Shown here piece after piece: positions 21,867 to 33,487 of a stretch of 64,000 nt of DNA. This stretch comes from Amphiduros pacificus (lineage: Eukaryota; Annelida; Polychaeta; Phyllodocida; Hesionidae): assembly GCA_949316495.1 (NCBI GenBank), contig OX439002.1, positions 11,154,001 through 11,218,000 on the forward strand, in the 5' to 3' direction. Each line of letters begins with the position of its first letter. Within the stretch, counting starts at the first letter, position 1. The notes below the pieces were generated by a model that saw only the letters and a list, made by a program, of their open reading frames with translations, made no database searches and had not been told where the DNA came from. Both the position numbers and the translations under genes were made by a program.

Positions 21867-24800
21867 TTGTTCTGGGTCATTTCATATTTTGACTATTCTT
21901 CTCAGCCAACCAATCAGAATCGATTATCCAGCCGGCCGGCCAGCTCAACACGGGCTCCACTGTATCATGTAAATAGAGGGGGCGCCACGAACAACAACAC
22001 ACAAGCATCACAATGCAAACCTAGCAACCAACTCTTAATTGGTTCATGTAATGTCCAGAGCATCACGGGCAAGGTCCTACTTGTGAAAGACTACTTCTCT
22101 GAACACAACCTAGACGCCCTTTTTGTTACAGAAACATGGTTACAGGAAACTAATGAAGAGAAGGTCAAAGATGAACTTGAAGAGGGTTCCCTCACATTTC
22201 ACTCATTCCCTCGCATAGGACGCTCGGGCGGAGGCCTGGGTCTATTACACCGTGTTAAACTTCCCTTTGAAACCAACAGATTGAACCAACCCAGGGTAAA
22301 GACAATGGAGCTTCTAGAAGCATCACTTCTAATCAAAGGCAAGAAGTTCACCTTTATAACGATCTACAGACCTGAACCATCTGACAGGAATACGTATAGC
22401 TACTCTGAGTTCTATGATGAGTTCACTCAGCTGGTGGCACACTATGGGTCATTCAGTCATGAGGTCATCTTCCTTGGTGACTACAACTTCCATGTCAATA
22501 AACCAAATAAACCTGAGGTCATAAAGTTCAATGACATTCTATCTACCTTTGACATGAACCAATGGGTGCATGAACTGACTCATAAGCTTGGAAACACCCT
22601 TGATCTTATCATCACCTTTAAGGGGAACATGTTCCTTAAGAGCCACCTGGTAGATGAGTATATTTCGGATCATAAAATGATTAAGCTCTACCTAGGTATC
22701 TCACCCCCCAAACCCCCCAAAAAATCAATCAAGTAGAGGAACTTTAAGGGACTTGATCTTCAATCCCTAAAGAATGACATCAAATCCCTAAATGGTACAA
22801 ATTCGGCATGGGAACACTTAACCTTAAATGACATGGTGAATTACTATGACAAGGAACTCACATCAATCATGGATAAACATGCTCCTATCAAGCTTGCCAA
22901 GGTCACTCAGTGCAAACCTGTACCTTGGATGAATGATCAATTAAAGCTGGAAAGGTCTCTCAAGAGGAGGCTTGAGAGGAAAATGAAAAAGACTGGTTCT
23001 CACATCAACTCTCAGATAAATAAATATAATTCCATGCTGAAATCATCCCAATCTGCATACTTTTCCAACTTGGTCGAGGAAAACAAGCATGACCCTAAAA
23101 AACTTTTCAGAGTCATTGACACAGTCATGCACAAGAAATGGACATACCAATGCCCCAATCTGACTGTGAGGTCACACAAGCTGAGAAGTTCAACACCTTC
23201 TTTCTCTAAAAAATAAAAAGAATTCGCCTGGACATTCGCCACCAGGTGACACTCCGAACAATAAGAGTGCAACGGGTATATCATGGCTTGAGAGATTCAC
23301 CCCCCTAACTATAGACGAAGTACAAAAATTAGTTAAGAAGTCTGCAAAATAGTCATGTGATGTGGATCCTATCCCGACTTGGCTCCTAATTGACCTCTTG
23401 GATGACCTCTTACCAATAATTACTTCTATCATAAATAAATCACTGATGGAATCAGCAGTATCTGAAAATAGCCATCATAACACCCCTGCTGAAGAAACTT
23501 GGCCTAGAACTGGTTGAGAAGAACTATAGACCTGTTTCCAACCTGACTTACATCTCTAAACTAACAGAGAGGGCGGTAGCAGACCAAAAAGTCCCTCATC
23601 TTGTAAGGAATGGACTTACTGACAAATTTCAGTCTGCTTACAAGGAATATCACAGCACTGAAACTGCTCTATTAAAGGTACAAAACGACATATTGCGTAA
23701 TTTAGATGATAGGAAGTCAGTTATTCTGCTGTTGCTTGACCTCTCCGCTGCCATTGACACCATTGACCACCAAATCCTATTTGACAGATTGGAGGCTAGA
23801 TGCAATGTTAAAGGTCATGCCCTTTCCTGGATTCGGTCATATCAAAGTAACAGGAAACAATGTGTGAAGGTGGGGACTAACATGTCCTGCCTCAAGTCCA
23901 TAAAATATGGGGTTCCACAGGGCTCAGTCCTAGATCCCATATAATTCATCATCTATATGACACCCCTATCTGATATTCTAGCCAAATATCACATTTATGC
24001 TAATGATACTCAGATCTACATCCCTGTGGATCACACTTCCACCCATCAAGTTGATATAAGCAGACACAAATTGGAGGAATGTGTCAACGAGGTCAGAAAC
24101 TTCCTTATATCAAACAAGATGAAGATAAATGATGGGAAGACAGAAAAGCTTATATGTATTGACAGAGTTGGGAGCTCTGACATTGCTCCTAGTGAGTCAG
24201 TAGTGGACCTGGGCATAACCTTTGACTCTAATATGGACATGAAGGCCCAGATCAGAAAAATGTGCAAAAAGGGCTACTACCACATAAGGAATCTGGCGGC
24301 CATTAGGCATTGTCTGGACCAGAGGACAGCTGTAACACTTACCCATGCCTTTGTTACTTCTACTCTAGACTACGGCAATGGCCTACTGGTTGGTCTCCCT
24401 AAATCAGACACCAAGAAGCTACAATACCTCCAAAACTCTCCAGCACGTGTTGTAGGAAAAATCAGGAAATTCTATCACATTTCAGCGAAATTGTGAGAAC
24501 TGCACTGGCTCCCAGTTCATGCGGGAATTGATTTTAAGATCCTCCTCTTGACATGGAAGGCCTTAAATGGTAAGGCGCCGCCTTACTTGCATGATCTACT
24601 CCTAGTCAAACATGGGGAATGTGATTTAAGATCAAATGACAGCACCTATCTACAAGTCCCTAAGACCCGACTGAGAACAGTAGGCAACAGGGCCTTCTCA
24701 TCTGTCGGTCCTAGACTATGGAATTCCCTGCCTAGTGATATTAGGACTAGTACCTCAGTTACCTCTTTTAAGAGTAGACTGAAAACCCATCTCTTAAGGA

Positions 24801-24883
24801 TGCACGTCCTGAATACAGCACTATGAACAGACTTGTCTGGTATCAGCGCTATACAAATTTTATTATTATTATTGTTATTGTTA

Positions 24884-24950
<67 letters not shown>
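21867..24950 (+). mobile_element. Non-LTR retrotransposon (L2/CR1-like LINE), ORF2 region with (ATT)n tail
   Basis: The endonuclease domain (21.95-22.73 kb) shows SCNVQSI, VTETWL, GDYNFHV, GNTLDLIIT and SDHK, the metal-binding and catalytic motifs of apurinic endonuclease-like LINE proteins. The reverse transcriptase (about 23.5-24.5 kb) shows LLDLSAAIDTIDH, GVPQGSVLDPI and YANDTQIYI; the last replaces the usual YADD core. The C-terminal block contains NRAFSSVGPRLWNSLPSDIR. The 3' end is GCGCTATACAAATTTT followed by (ATT)n, typical of L2/CR1-like elements. Stop codons at about 22735, 23214, 23350, 23941 and 24495, plus frame changes, make it inactive. No ORF1 is seen, so it is probably 5' truncated. 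Confidence 0.9.
24859..24950. repeat. (ATT)n microsatellite at the LINE 3' end
   Basis: About 30 ATT/GTT triplets follow directly after the LINE 3' terminus. They form its tail and the boundary with the duplicated block that starts at 24950. Confidence 0.9.
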
Positions 24951-25640
24951 CAATTTCAATTTCTCCAAATTTCAAAATCATTCTTTTCAACAGTGAATAT
25001 ACAAAGCCATTTACTTTATATCAATCACACTTTGGATAAGAAATGAATGAGCCTTGATTTCAATTTTCACCAGAAGAAAATAATCACCACAAGCAATATC
25101 AAAACTGAAATACGTCACACTAATCAGTATTGTCAGGTAAGCTCAGATCTTTTTGTTAATGACTACATGTACTTTCAATTATCAAGTCTTCAAAAATTAG
25201 TTTGGGGTTATTTGTTGTCTTTAATTTATTTCTTCAGTTAAGCCCAAGCTTCTTTGTTGATAACAACTGTCAATTCAGTTTTTAAAAATTAGTTTTGAGT
25301 TTATTTATTTCCTTTAATTTGTAACCAAATCAAACAAGAATTACTATTATGAATCACAGTCATGATATTTCTGTTGCAGAGCTGTAATGTATTGTGTCAC
25401 AGTCTTCCATTTAATATTATTATAGATTTTCTTAATAAATTATAGAAATCTACATCTTGAATTGCTGGCCTCCAGGTTGCATAATGAGCGTGTCTCATTT
25501 CATGTCTGCAGTGAGTTTACAGAGGCCACCTATAAACCATTGTGTTGTGCAAGCATTACGCGATATAAAGTACAGCAATACTGATCTGTGATTTGCTAGA
25601 AAAACTGGGCCATATTTTAATGTGACATATCAGACCAATA
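24950..25640. repeat. Duplicated block, copy 1 (shared with 37171-37845)
   Basis: TCAATTTCAATTTCTCCAAA through GATATAAAGTACAG and GGCCATATTTTAA align in direct orientation with 37171-37845 at roughly 90% identity by eye, with small gaps. It probably belongs to the tandem duplication that made the two transporter genes. If so, its distance from transporter A (10.6 kb, against 0.3 kb for B) reflects later insertions. No ORF is visible. Confidence 0.75.
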
Positions 25641-25644
25641 TTTG

Positions 25645-26225
25645 CAAAGCTTCAGTGCATGCCAGCTGGACTTTGGTCTGGAAAATAACAAACGTCTGTT
25701 AAATCATTAATAAATGATAATCTTCGCCTTTTGATACATAATTGTTGGTATCGCCAGAAGATCTGAGATGTTTGATGCAGGTGTTGACGCAAATTCTTAT
25801 GAGGTCACTTGCATGTGGTGCCCTCTATATTATCAATATCATTATCAGTCCAGTGCACACGTGTAAACGGCCCATTTCGACATTTGCATTCCTTCATTTT
25901 AGGCAATACATTTCTAAATTACCAACGTCACAAAGGCCGTATATGCCTGGAGAACATGTTGCTATGTCAAGTAATTTTATGAAGGGTGTTGTTCAATAAT
26001 TTCAAATGCCAGCTGGAGTTTTTTAGAGAGCAGCCTCAGTTAAAATTATAACCATTTTACTTCTATAAATATTTATGTTTTAGATGCCATCACAATTGAT
26101 GAAAATAGATCAAAAGAGGAAGCAGATATCTACAATTTTATTCGCACAATCCTGTGCAAATGTGTTAGAGCTCAAATAAAATCTAAATATAAAGAAAAGA
26201 CAGGAGTTTCAAACGGGAGAGTCAT
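25645..26225. other. Intergenic sequence, no gene seen
   Basis: Nothing beyond chance ORFs is visible. Confidence 0.35.
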
Positions 26226-26229
26226 AAAA

Positions 26230-26725
26230 AGGAAGACCAATTGTATTTGCTTAAGTTTACATATTTAAGAGTGTAGATGCCCGAGTGTACATATTAAAGG
26301 GTGCAGATGCTTGAGTGTACATATCTAAGATTATGGATGCCTGAGTGCACATATTTCAAAGTATGAGTGCCTAAGTGTACATATTTAAGAATGCAGCGGT
26401 ATATAAATGTCAACTTTTTTACTGTACCAAATGAAGGGTGCAGATGTCCGAGTGTGCATGCAGAGTGTGCATATAGAGTGTGCATGTAGAGTGTGCATAT
26501 AGAGTGTGCATATAGAGTGTGCATATAGAGTGTGCATATAGAGTGTGAATATTTGATTGTACATAACTAACAGTAGATGCAGATGCTTGAATGTACATAT
26601 TTAAGGGTGTAGAAAACTGAACATACATATTTGGTGAGTGTTGATGCCGGAGTGTTCATATTGTAGAGTGTGGATTTCAGATTGTACAAATTTAAGAGTA
26701 TGGGCACCTGAGCATACATGTTAAG
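26230..26725. repeat. Degenerate minisatellite
   Basis: Repeated variants of GAGTGTACATATTTAAG with GTGTAGATGCC form units of about 30-35 bp. A core of perfect 13-bp units, GCATATAGAGTGT, lies near 26465-26550. The frames stay open over part of it only because of the repetition, so it is not a gene. Confidence 0.8.
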
Positions 26726-26757
26726 CCCTTAAGAGAATAAGGACTGCCAAGTTTTAA

Positions 26758-27702
26758 GGGTATTTATGGGTGTTGGTAGTGAGTGTCCTCTGGTGGCAGA
26801 TTTTCTGAGGGAACTACTTTCTTTTTACGCCAAAATGGAACGTTTTCAAAAAAGCACGGGAAAAATGCTCAACTGTCAAAAAGAGTTCCTTTTTCATTAA
26901 AACTTTCAAGTCATGAAATGACATATTATGGTATTCATTTTTGTAATAAAAGTATTGATTTATTATTTGAAAATCACAATGGAATTTCTTTGATTATATT
27001 GAAAGCTTCATATCTTTTTAACTCATAAAAAGTGGTGTAGTAATATGTCACTGCTCCAAAATTTATTTTGTCATGTCAAAATGTTAAAGGGAAAAAGTTC
27101 TGCAGATTGTGGGACCATAATAAAGTGGATTTCCAAACAACTTTGTAAAAGTGATCTTAACAATATTTACTGTGATCCTAGTGAAACAGATTTTCTATTT
27201 TTCAAATACATTAAGAGAGAAATAGAGGTAAAGTACACACTTGATCATTTCAAAAATATGAATTTTTTCACCTCCATTCACATATCTGATTGCCAAACTT
27301 CCTTTATATTTCCAAATTACATAAATCAAAATGAGAAAATCTGTTTCACTAGGATCACAGGGAATTTTCTTCCCAATGAAATTAAATAAACACAGCTAAA
27401 AACAAGCCTACTCCTGTTGTGTAATCTGCAGAACTTTTTTGCTTGTCTTCTTCATTTCTCATCAAAACTATCATCAAGGAAAATTAGGACAAAATACTAT
27501 TTTGAAAGAAATATAATTGTAATCACACTTTATATTTCAAATATTGAGGTGTTTAAATATTGATTCATGTCATTAATGCTTTTAATTTAATGGGGAATTT
27601 ATTTTTACACCGTAAATGTACCAATTCCCATCAAGTACAGTATTTTGGTAATTTACTCCTCTGCCACTAGGGGGCACTCACTACCAACACCCATAAATAC
27701 CC
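26758..27702. mobile_element. Non-autonomous TTAA-duplicating DNA transposon
   Basis: Flanking TTAA at 26754-26757 and 27703-27706 surrounds inverted ends GGGTATTTATGGGTGTTGGT. Each end continues into a CTCF-like block (CCTCTGGTGGCAG on the left, CTGCCACTAGGGGGCACT on the right). The 4-bp TTAA target is typical of piggyBac and Kolobok elements. Two open stretches (26783-27028 and 27045-27389, plus strand) are not recognised; no DDE motif can be assigned. Length is 945 bp. Confidence 0.85.
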
Positions 27703-27808
27703 TTAAGGGCTTTCATACTTTGGTTACCAGTAGGCTTTGAGTTCCCACAGATACAAGTGGAGCAGCCAACACGATAAATCAAATCAAACCAAACCAATCT
27801 GTTTCGCT

Positions 27809-28019
27809 CTAGTGTTCTCCAATCACCAATCGGCAAAGTCCAGATAGGTGATCTGGAGGGGTTTGTCGAACGTCCAAGGTCTCAACCAAAGAAAAGTTTG
27901 GTGGAATTGTTAGAGCTCAAGTGAAGTAAAAAGTCACCAGCTGCAAAAACTGAGGTAAACTCGTTTAAACGTCAAAATTGAACCCGTTTCAACTGAAACG
28001 GGTGATTGGAGAACACTAG
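27809..28019. mobile_element. MITE with 7-bp target duplication, short copy
   Basis: It has the same CTAGTGTTCTCCAATCACC ends as the element at 16286-16744 and corresponds to the reverse complement of that element's right half. The flanks are TTTCGCT on both sides (27802-27808 and 28020-28026), a perfect 7-bp duplication independent of the first copy. Confidence 0.9.
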
Positions 28020-28029
28020 TTTCGCTCAA

Positions 28030-29115
28030 AAGGTATGAACCCTGATTCAACTTATTGATCTTTAGCGCCGATTGCAAACCAAAAGCCTTCATTTCAAAGC
28101 TTGTTATTTTCTCCTGAGGGCCTCACACGTATAATGAAAACTTCACGGTGCATTTGTATTTTTTAATAGTGTCCACTGGTGGCAGGCTTTGAGGAGATAT
28201 TGCTTGAAGGTCACGGGGCACCAATTCAAAGCCACTGTTAACCTGTACAAAACATGCAATTTTTGTAATCCACTAAAAAAATATTTAAATGTTTCAATTG
28301 ATAATTTCTTGTGTTTTCCTAATAAAAAGATAATTAACCATTCATTTATAAAAGCAAACAAAATAAAAATTCACCTTGAAAAGTCAGAAAGCAAACCTTT
28401 TGTGTGGGCATACTTCAAGAATATCATCTAATTTTGGAACTGCTTATGAATTTATTTTTGTTTCACATGAAATGGTTTTCTTGTGACATTTCTGATATCA
28501 ATAAAAGTTGTATTTCAAATATTTATCAAAAGATTTCCATTTTCCATTTATTTTTTTTCAGTAAATTCCATATGATTTGTTTGATTTTACGAACGCCTAT
28601 CTGCCAGACACCACCACAACTGTAACATAGGGTGATCATATTGCATTTTGCCCAGGATCTATATTGTGCACTGTGCCAAGACGTATTGTGCACTGTGTCC
28701 GTATTTCACCCAAAGTGGATGCCATAGTGAATCTGGAAAGCTTTTATACTGTAGAAATGTTTGATTTATATAATATCAATTCTTCTTTGTAACAGTTTCA
28801 TTTATAACTTTTTCTCATTTCTCTTGAAATAAAATTTCAATTTCATGAAAGGAATATTGGTAAACTGCATAAGATTTACAGACCTAAATATGCTTTGATA
28901 TCGTAACATTGTACCGGGATTTTATCCTTTACATTATTGGATAGACCAACTACTTTTATCTTATTTTAAACAATACCAAAAGTGGTGCAATAATTATCTC
29001 AGTGATTATACCCTAAAATCATTGTTTCTCATAATTATGTTATGATGATGATGACGATGATTATATAAAAAATTAACAAAGAAATATATCAAAATGAATC
29101 TCTCCTCATCTTATT
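28030..29115. other. Intergenic, possible relative of the TTAA element
   Basis: GTGTCCACTGGTGGCAG near 28171 echoes the subterminal GTGTCCTCTGGTGGCAG of the TTAA element, and an open stretch follows (28189-28431), as in that element. Inverted ends were not found, so a relationship is only suggested. Confidence 0.3.
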
Positions 29116-29118
29116 GAA

Positions 29119-29760
29119 CTGGTCCCACCTGGATGGATAGGTAGAGCAATTGACCTCCACCTGAATTGTTTATACAAATTAAAAACTTTACAAAGATACT
29201 AACCTCTTATCTTACCTTGTTTTACTATATTCTGGTATAAGTGACACATACTTATGTGGGGGCATTTATGCTCCAGTTCTCCCCAGGTTGCATAGATATG
29301 GGAAGTTTACCACGGTAGAATGGGAAGCCTGTCTCTGGATCACATATAAATGACTTCAGGGAAGCTACCCGATACTGTAGTGATCTCATATAAAAGAGAT
29401 AGATTTCTGAAGAGTGGTCTGTATTGTTGCAGGCTGATCAGCAGATGCTGTGATCTGCAAAGCAGAGCATGATCTCCCTGTTCAGCAATATCATGATCGA
29501 TTTGCTATATGCCCATACATAATATTTAAATATTTAGCATAATGAATATATTATCTTGTTTTCGAACTGGCCCCAACTACACAGACAGGGAGAGCAATCG
29601 ACCTGTCTGAATTGGTTACACAATTTAAAACTTTAAAAAGATACTAACGTCTAATCTTACCTTATTTGACTTTATTCTGGTATAAGTGACACAAAATTAT
29701 ATAAGAGCATTTATGCTCCAGGGCCCGATTTTTCCATCGTACTAATTTAAGTGCGTGCTT
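29119..29760. repeat. Diverged tandem duplication, unit about 445 bp
   Basis: The block from 29119 (TAGAGCAATTGACCT, AAAGATACTAACCTCTTATC, TCTGGTATAAGTGACAC, GCATTTATGCTCCAG) is repeated from about 29564 with perhaps 80% identity. After it, from 29.76 to 29.94 kb, come several copies of TGCTCAGATTCTGAG-like palindromic words. No gene is seen. Confidence 0.65.
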
Positions 29761-29944
29761 AGATCCCAATTTCATGCTCAGATTTGAAGTTTGCTCAGAT
29801 TCTGAGCATCTACTCAGATCCAATTTTTCCATCATGCATGGAAAACTCAGATCCAAGATTTTGGATTTGTCCAATGTGCTCTGAATTTCTTTTTGCTCAG
29901 ATTCTGAGTTTTCATGCTCAGATTATGAGAGAGCTCCGAGGGTA

Positions 29945-30650
29945 AATTCAAGCTGACATCAATGCTCCAAAGATATGATATTTAGGAAATATTGAATAAT
30001 CTATGTTAAGTTAAAGGATTATATAAGGTTTAAGTGAATAGAATTACATGCAGATATATTCCCAGTCACTGGAAAAGTTGTTACGCGACATAAAATGATC
30101 CCCCATTCTGAGCCCCTATTTTCCTCTATTTTGGGCCTCTGTATTTCCTCATTTGCATATGGCTCAAGTAATACGCACAACTAAGCAAAACTGAGATTCT
30201 GACCATGATGAAAAAATAAAAGATACTTCACTTTTAAGCAATATCATGATCTGCTATATACACATACAGTAAAACCCTAATCAGTTTAAGAATCTTGAAA
30301 AATAGAAAGAGTGTTATAGGCGTTATAAACTGATTGAAGTTAAATGATATGTTCTTTTACTTCTGTGAGCCAAGCTTTCATATCTATAATGTTCCCTCAT
30401 GCATGACAGAGTTTGGCATTTTGACCAATCTCCAGTCACTTTGTTTGATCGTCTCCCTCTACTCATAAGATTGAGGACTCTTTGATCTATCATATGCAAA
30501 GTAGGTGGGTACAGGATGAGATCTGTGTAGTTTTGGGTGGGGAGGCACCCTCCTCGGACTGTAGGGCGTTATGAATGTCCACCACCCAACATGATTTGTA
30601 CATGATTTTTCTTATATTTTTGTTGTTCTTTCAGATTATCATAATCTGAG
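29945..30650. other. Intergenic sequence, no gene seen
   Basis: Nothing beyond AT-rich unique sequence is visible up to the minisatellite. Confidence 0.35.
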
Positions 30651-30732
30651 TTTGTATAAAACCACATATAGTATCCTTACATTTAAAAAACACTTCATTT
30701 GTGAACGTCCTTACAGAGTAACGTTTATCTTG

Positions 30733-31620
30733 AATGATGATGTTGAGGATGATGATGTTGAGGATGAGGATGTTGAGGGTGATGATGTTGAGGATGATGA
30801 TGTTGGGAATGATGATGTTGAGGATGATGATGTTGAGAATGATGATGTTGAGGATGAGGATGTTGAGAATGATGATGTTGAGGATGATGATGTTGAGAAT
30901 GATGATGTTGAGGATGATGATGTTGAGAATGATGATGTTGAGGATGATGATGTTGAGGATGAGGATGTTGAGAATGATGATGTTGAGGGTGATGATGTTG
31001 AGGATGATGATGTTGAGGATGATGATGTTAAGGATGATGATGTTGAGTGTGATGATGTTGAGGATGATGATGTTGAGGATGATGATGTTGAGGGTGATGA
31101 TGTTGAGGATGATGATGTTGAGGATGATGATGTTGAGGGTGATGATGTTAAGGATGATGATGTTGAGGGTGATGATGTTAAGGATGATGATGTTAAGGAT
31201 GATGATGTTAAGGATGATGATGTTGAGGATGATGATGTTGAGAATGATGATGTTGAGGATGATGATGTTGGGAATGATGATGTTGAGGATGATGATGTTG
31301 GGAATGATGATGTTGAGGATGATGATGTTGGGAATGATGATGTTGAGGGTGATGATGTTGAGGATGATGATGTTGAGGATGATGATGTTAAGGATGATGA
31401 TGTTGAGGATGATGATGTTGAGAATGATGATGTTGAGGATGATGATGTTGGGAATGATGATGTTGAGGATGATGATGTTGGGAATGATGATGTTGAGGAT
31501 GATGATGTTGGGAATGATGATGTTGAGGGTGATGATGTTGAGGATGAAGATGTTGAGGGTGATGATGTTGAGGATGATGATGTTGAGGATGATGATGTTG
31601 AGGATGATGATGTTAAGGAT
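30733..31620 (+). repeat. 15-bp minisatellite, about 59 units, open in several frames
   Basis: The unit is GATGATGATGTTGAG with variants (GGT, AAT or GAG in the first codons; GTTAAG; GTTGGG). Because 15 is a multiple of three, the array reads as (DDDVE)n in one frame, as Met/Leu/Arg repeats in another and as Ser/Thr repeats on the other strand. A 180-bp higher-order unit is doubled: 31201-31380 and 31381-31560 differ at only a few bases. No start context, flanking exon or homology supports a real protein. Confidence 0.93.
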
Positions 31621-31709
31621 GCAAGGTCATGCACATGTTTAAAAACCAGGTTTGGAATGAATTATATGATATATCATGTTCATCAAGGCAACACTCCACA
31701 AAAGTAAGT

Positions 31710-32118
31710 TTTGGTAAATTCAGATTGTATCAGCAGAAGTGTTGGCATGCCACAAATGGAACTCATGACTTTTGTATCATTATGAATTTATGCATTTAAG
31801 CACCATCTTAGCCGTTTGTGATATGCACACAAAATTGTAAGATATTGTCACTGTACTGGATAAAATGGTATGTGTTCAACTAAATAAGACATGTTTAGGG
31901 TAAAGCCATGGGGACACCAGGAAAAGCTGGAATGGCCAAGATACTGTGTGGGGCAGACATAAATCAGACTGACCCGACACCCTTTTCCCTCCAAGTGCTG
32001 GATATATTAATTTAGGCTTTCTTTTCTCTATTTAAACAGAATCACAATCTCAGTATTTAATGAACAAATAGCCCCACATTTTTACACTCAAAAATATTAT
32101 GAAAAATTTGAACAGTTG
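31710..32118. other. Intergenic sequence between two tandem arrays
   Basis: No gene or repeat is seen. Confidence 0.35.
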
Positions 32119-32120
32119 AG

Positions 32121-32497
32121 TGGAATGCGGTATGGACATGTGTCAGGGTAATTAGTCACTTTCCACCTCCCCAGCATCCATTAGCTCGACCTTGGCACAC
32201 TTTCCTCATTAGAGTGGGATGAGGTAGGGACATATGTACGGGTAATTAGTCACTTTCCACCTCCCCAGCATCCATTAGCTCGACCTTGGCACACTTTCCT
32301 CATTAGAGTGGGATGAGGTAGGGACATATGTACGGGTAATTAGTCACTTTCCACCTCCCCAGCATCCACTAGCTCGACCTTGGCACACTTTCCTCATTAG
32401 AGTGGGATGAGGTAGGGACATATGTACGGGTAATTAGTCACTTTCCACCTCCCCAGCATCCACTAGCTCGACCTTGGCACACTTTCCTCATCAGAGC
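32121..32497. repeat. 94-bp tandem array, four copies
   Basis: GGTAATTAGTCACTTTCCAC recurs near 32149, 32243, 32337 and 32431, an exact 94-bp period. Each unit also has CCCAGCATCCATTAGCTCGA and CTTTCCTCATTAGAGTGGGA. The inner copies are almost identical, so the expansion is recent. The first copy is slightly diverged at its left edge. Confidence 0.93.
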
Positions 32498-32499
32498 TG

Positions 32500-33487
32500 A
32501 TAATCATGAACCTTATGGCGAGACTTGAAAAGGTAAATTTATGCTGCAGTAAGACTGAACTTGTTTTATGCAATCATGTGTAAGTTAATATTTTCATAAG
32601 TAAAGACAACTCTTATGATTAGGACATACTTCATGCGTTGTCCAGCACAGATTTAATCTAAGTTTGCATGACTCTCTGACTATGTTATGATTGAACAAGA
32701 CCCTATCAACGTCATATGGGTGATTCATCGTGATGTAGAGAGTTAAGTACCTTGTGGTGCAAAGCAGTGTACACTTTGGGACTCATTAATTTATTTGGAT
32801 ATTTTGATGCATTTTGATGATTTGACATATCTTTTTATGATGAACAAATTTTAGTCAAATCATTAGCTGATTGAACATAATGCCCTCTGATCTATCTTGG
32901 CTCTCGGTTATATGTTTTATTTATCTATTACAAAATTTGTGTTGATCTCTTGCCACTCCCCTTTGCTTTGGGATCATTATCATATTACAATGAAAGCTTG
33001 ATGCAATTTATACTTCATTGACCCTTTAAGTAAAATTTAGATACACAAGCTGACTTGCTGCAAGTGAAATCGCTTTAATTTGCCACTTACATGTTATACT
33101 TATTTAGTACAGATATAATATAAGACGAGTTTGCAAATGTCACTTGATCAATAACCGATCGAAAATGATGACTATATTATACACAAGATGTGTGCTGTGA
33201 AATATTGTTATAATCATTCAGAAATTAAAGTAAAATGACTAGAAGCAGTACACTGAATAACGGGTTTTGTATTTCATCCAATGCAACATACCAAAACCTA
33301 AAGGATGAATTTAACTGTGGTGAATGAAGATACGTCCAAATAAATATGATACAAAGTATTAGACCACACACCATACTGAGAAAAATGGTTACTGCTAATC
33401 TATTATGTATCGCAATAACATAAAGGATAATAGGAATGTTCTTCATGAATAATAAAGTTGAAACACACTGTTTGTATTATTATTATA
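32500..33487. other. 3' flank of transporter B
   Basis: No gene is seen. A hydrophobic open stretch on the minus strand (33225-33446) has no recognisable family and lies just beyond the transporter stop codon; it is more likely chance. Confidence 0.35.

Noticed and set aside
24833-24990. Poly-Leu and poly-Asn ORFs
   Set aside because: Both come from the (ATT)n microsatellite at the LINE tail.
26294-26628. His/Tyr/Thr-rich repeat ORFs on the minus strand
   Set aside because: Translation of the GCATATAGAGTGT minisatellite, with no gene context.
29760-29940. A CRISPR-like array of TGCTCAGATTCTGAG words
   Set aside because: The words are irregularly spaced, diverged and palindromic in a eukaryotic intergenic region; there are no constant spacers.
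30652-31707. A 351-residue acidic protein made of DDDVE repeats
   Set aside because: It is the translation of a 15-bp minisatellite. Other frames and the opposite strand are equally open, and there is no support from flanking exons.
33225-33446. An additional membrane protein downstream of transporter B
   Set aside because: Hydrophobic residues come from AT-rich sequence; no start context, family or splice support.
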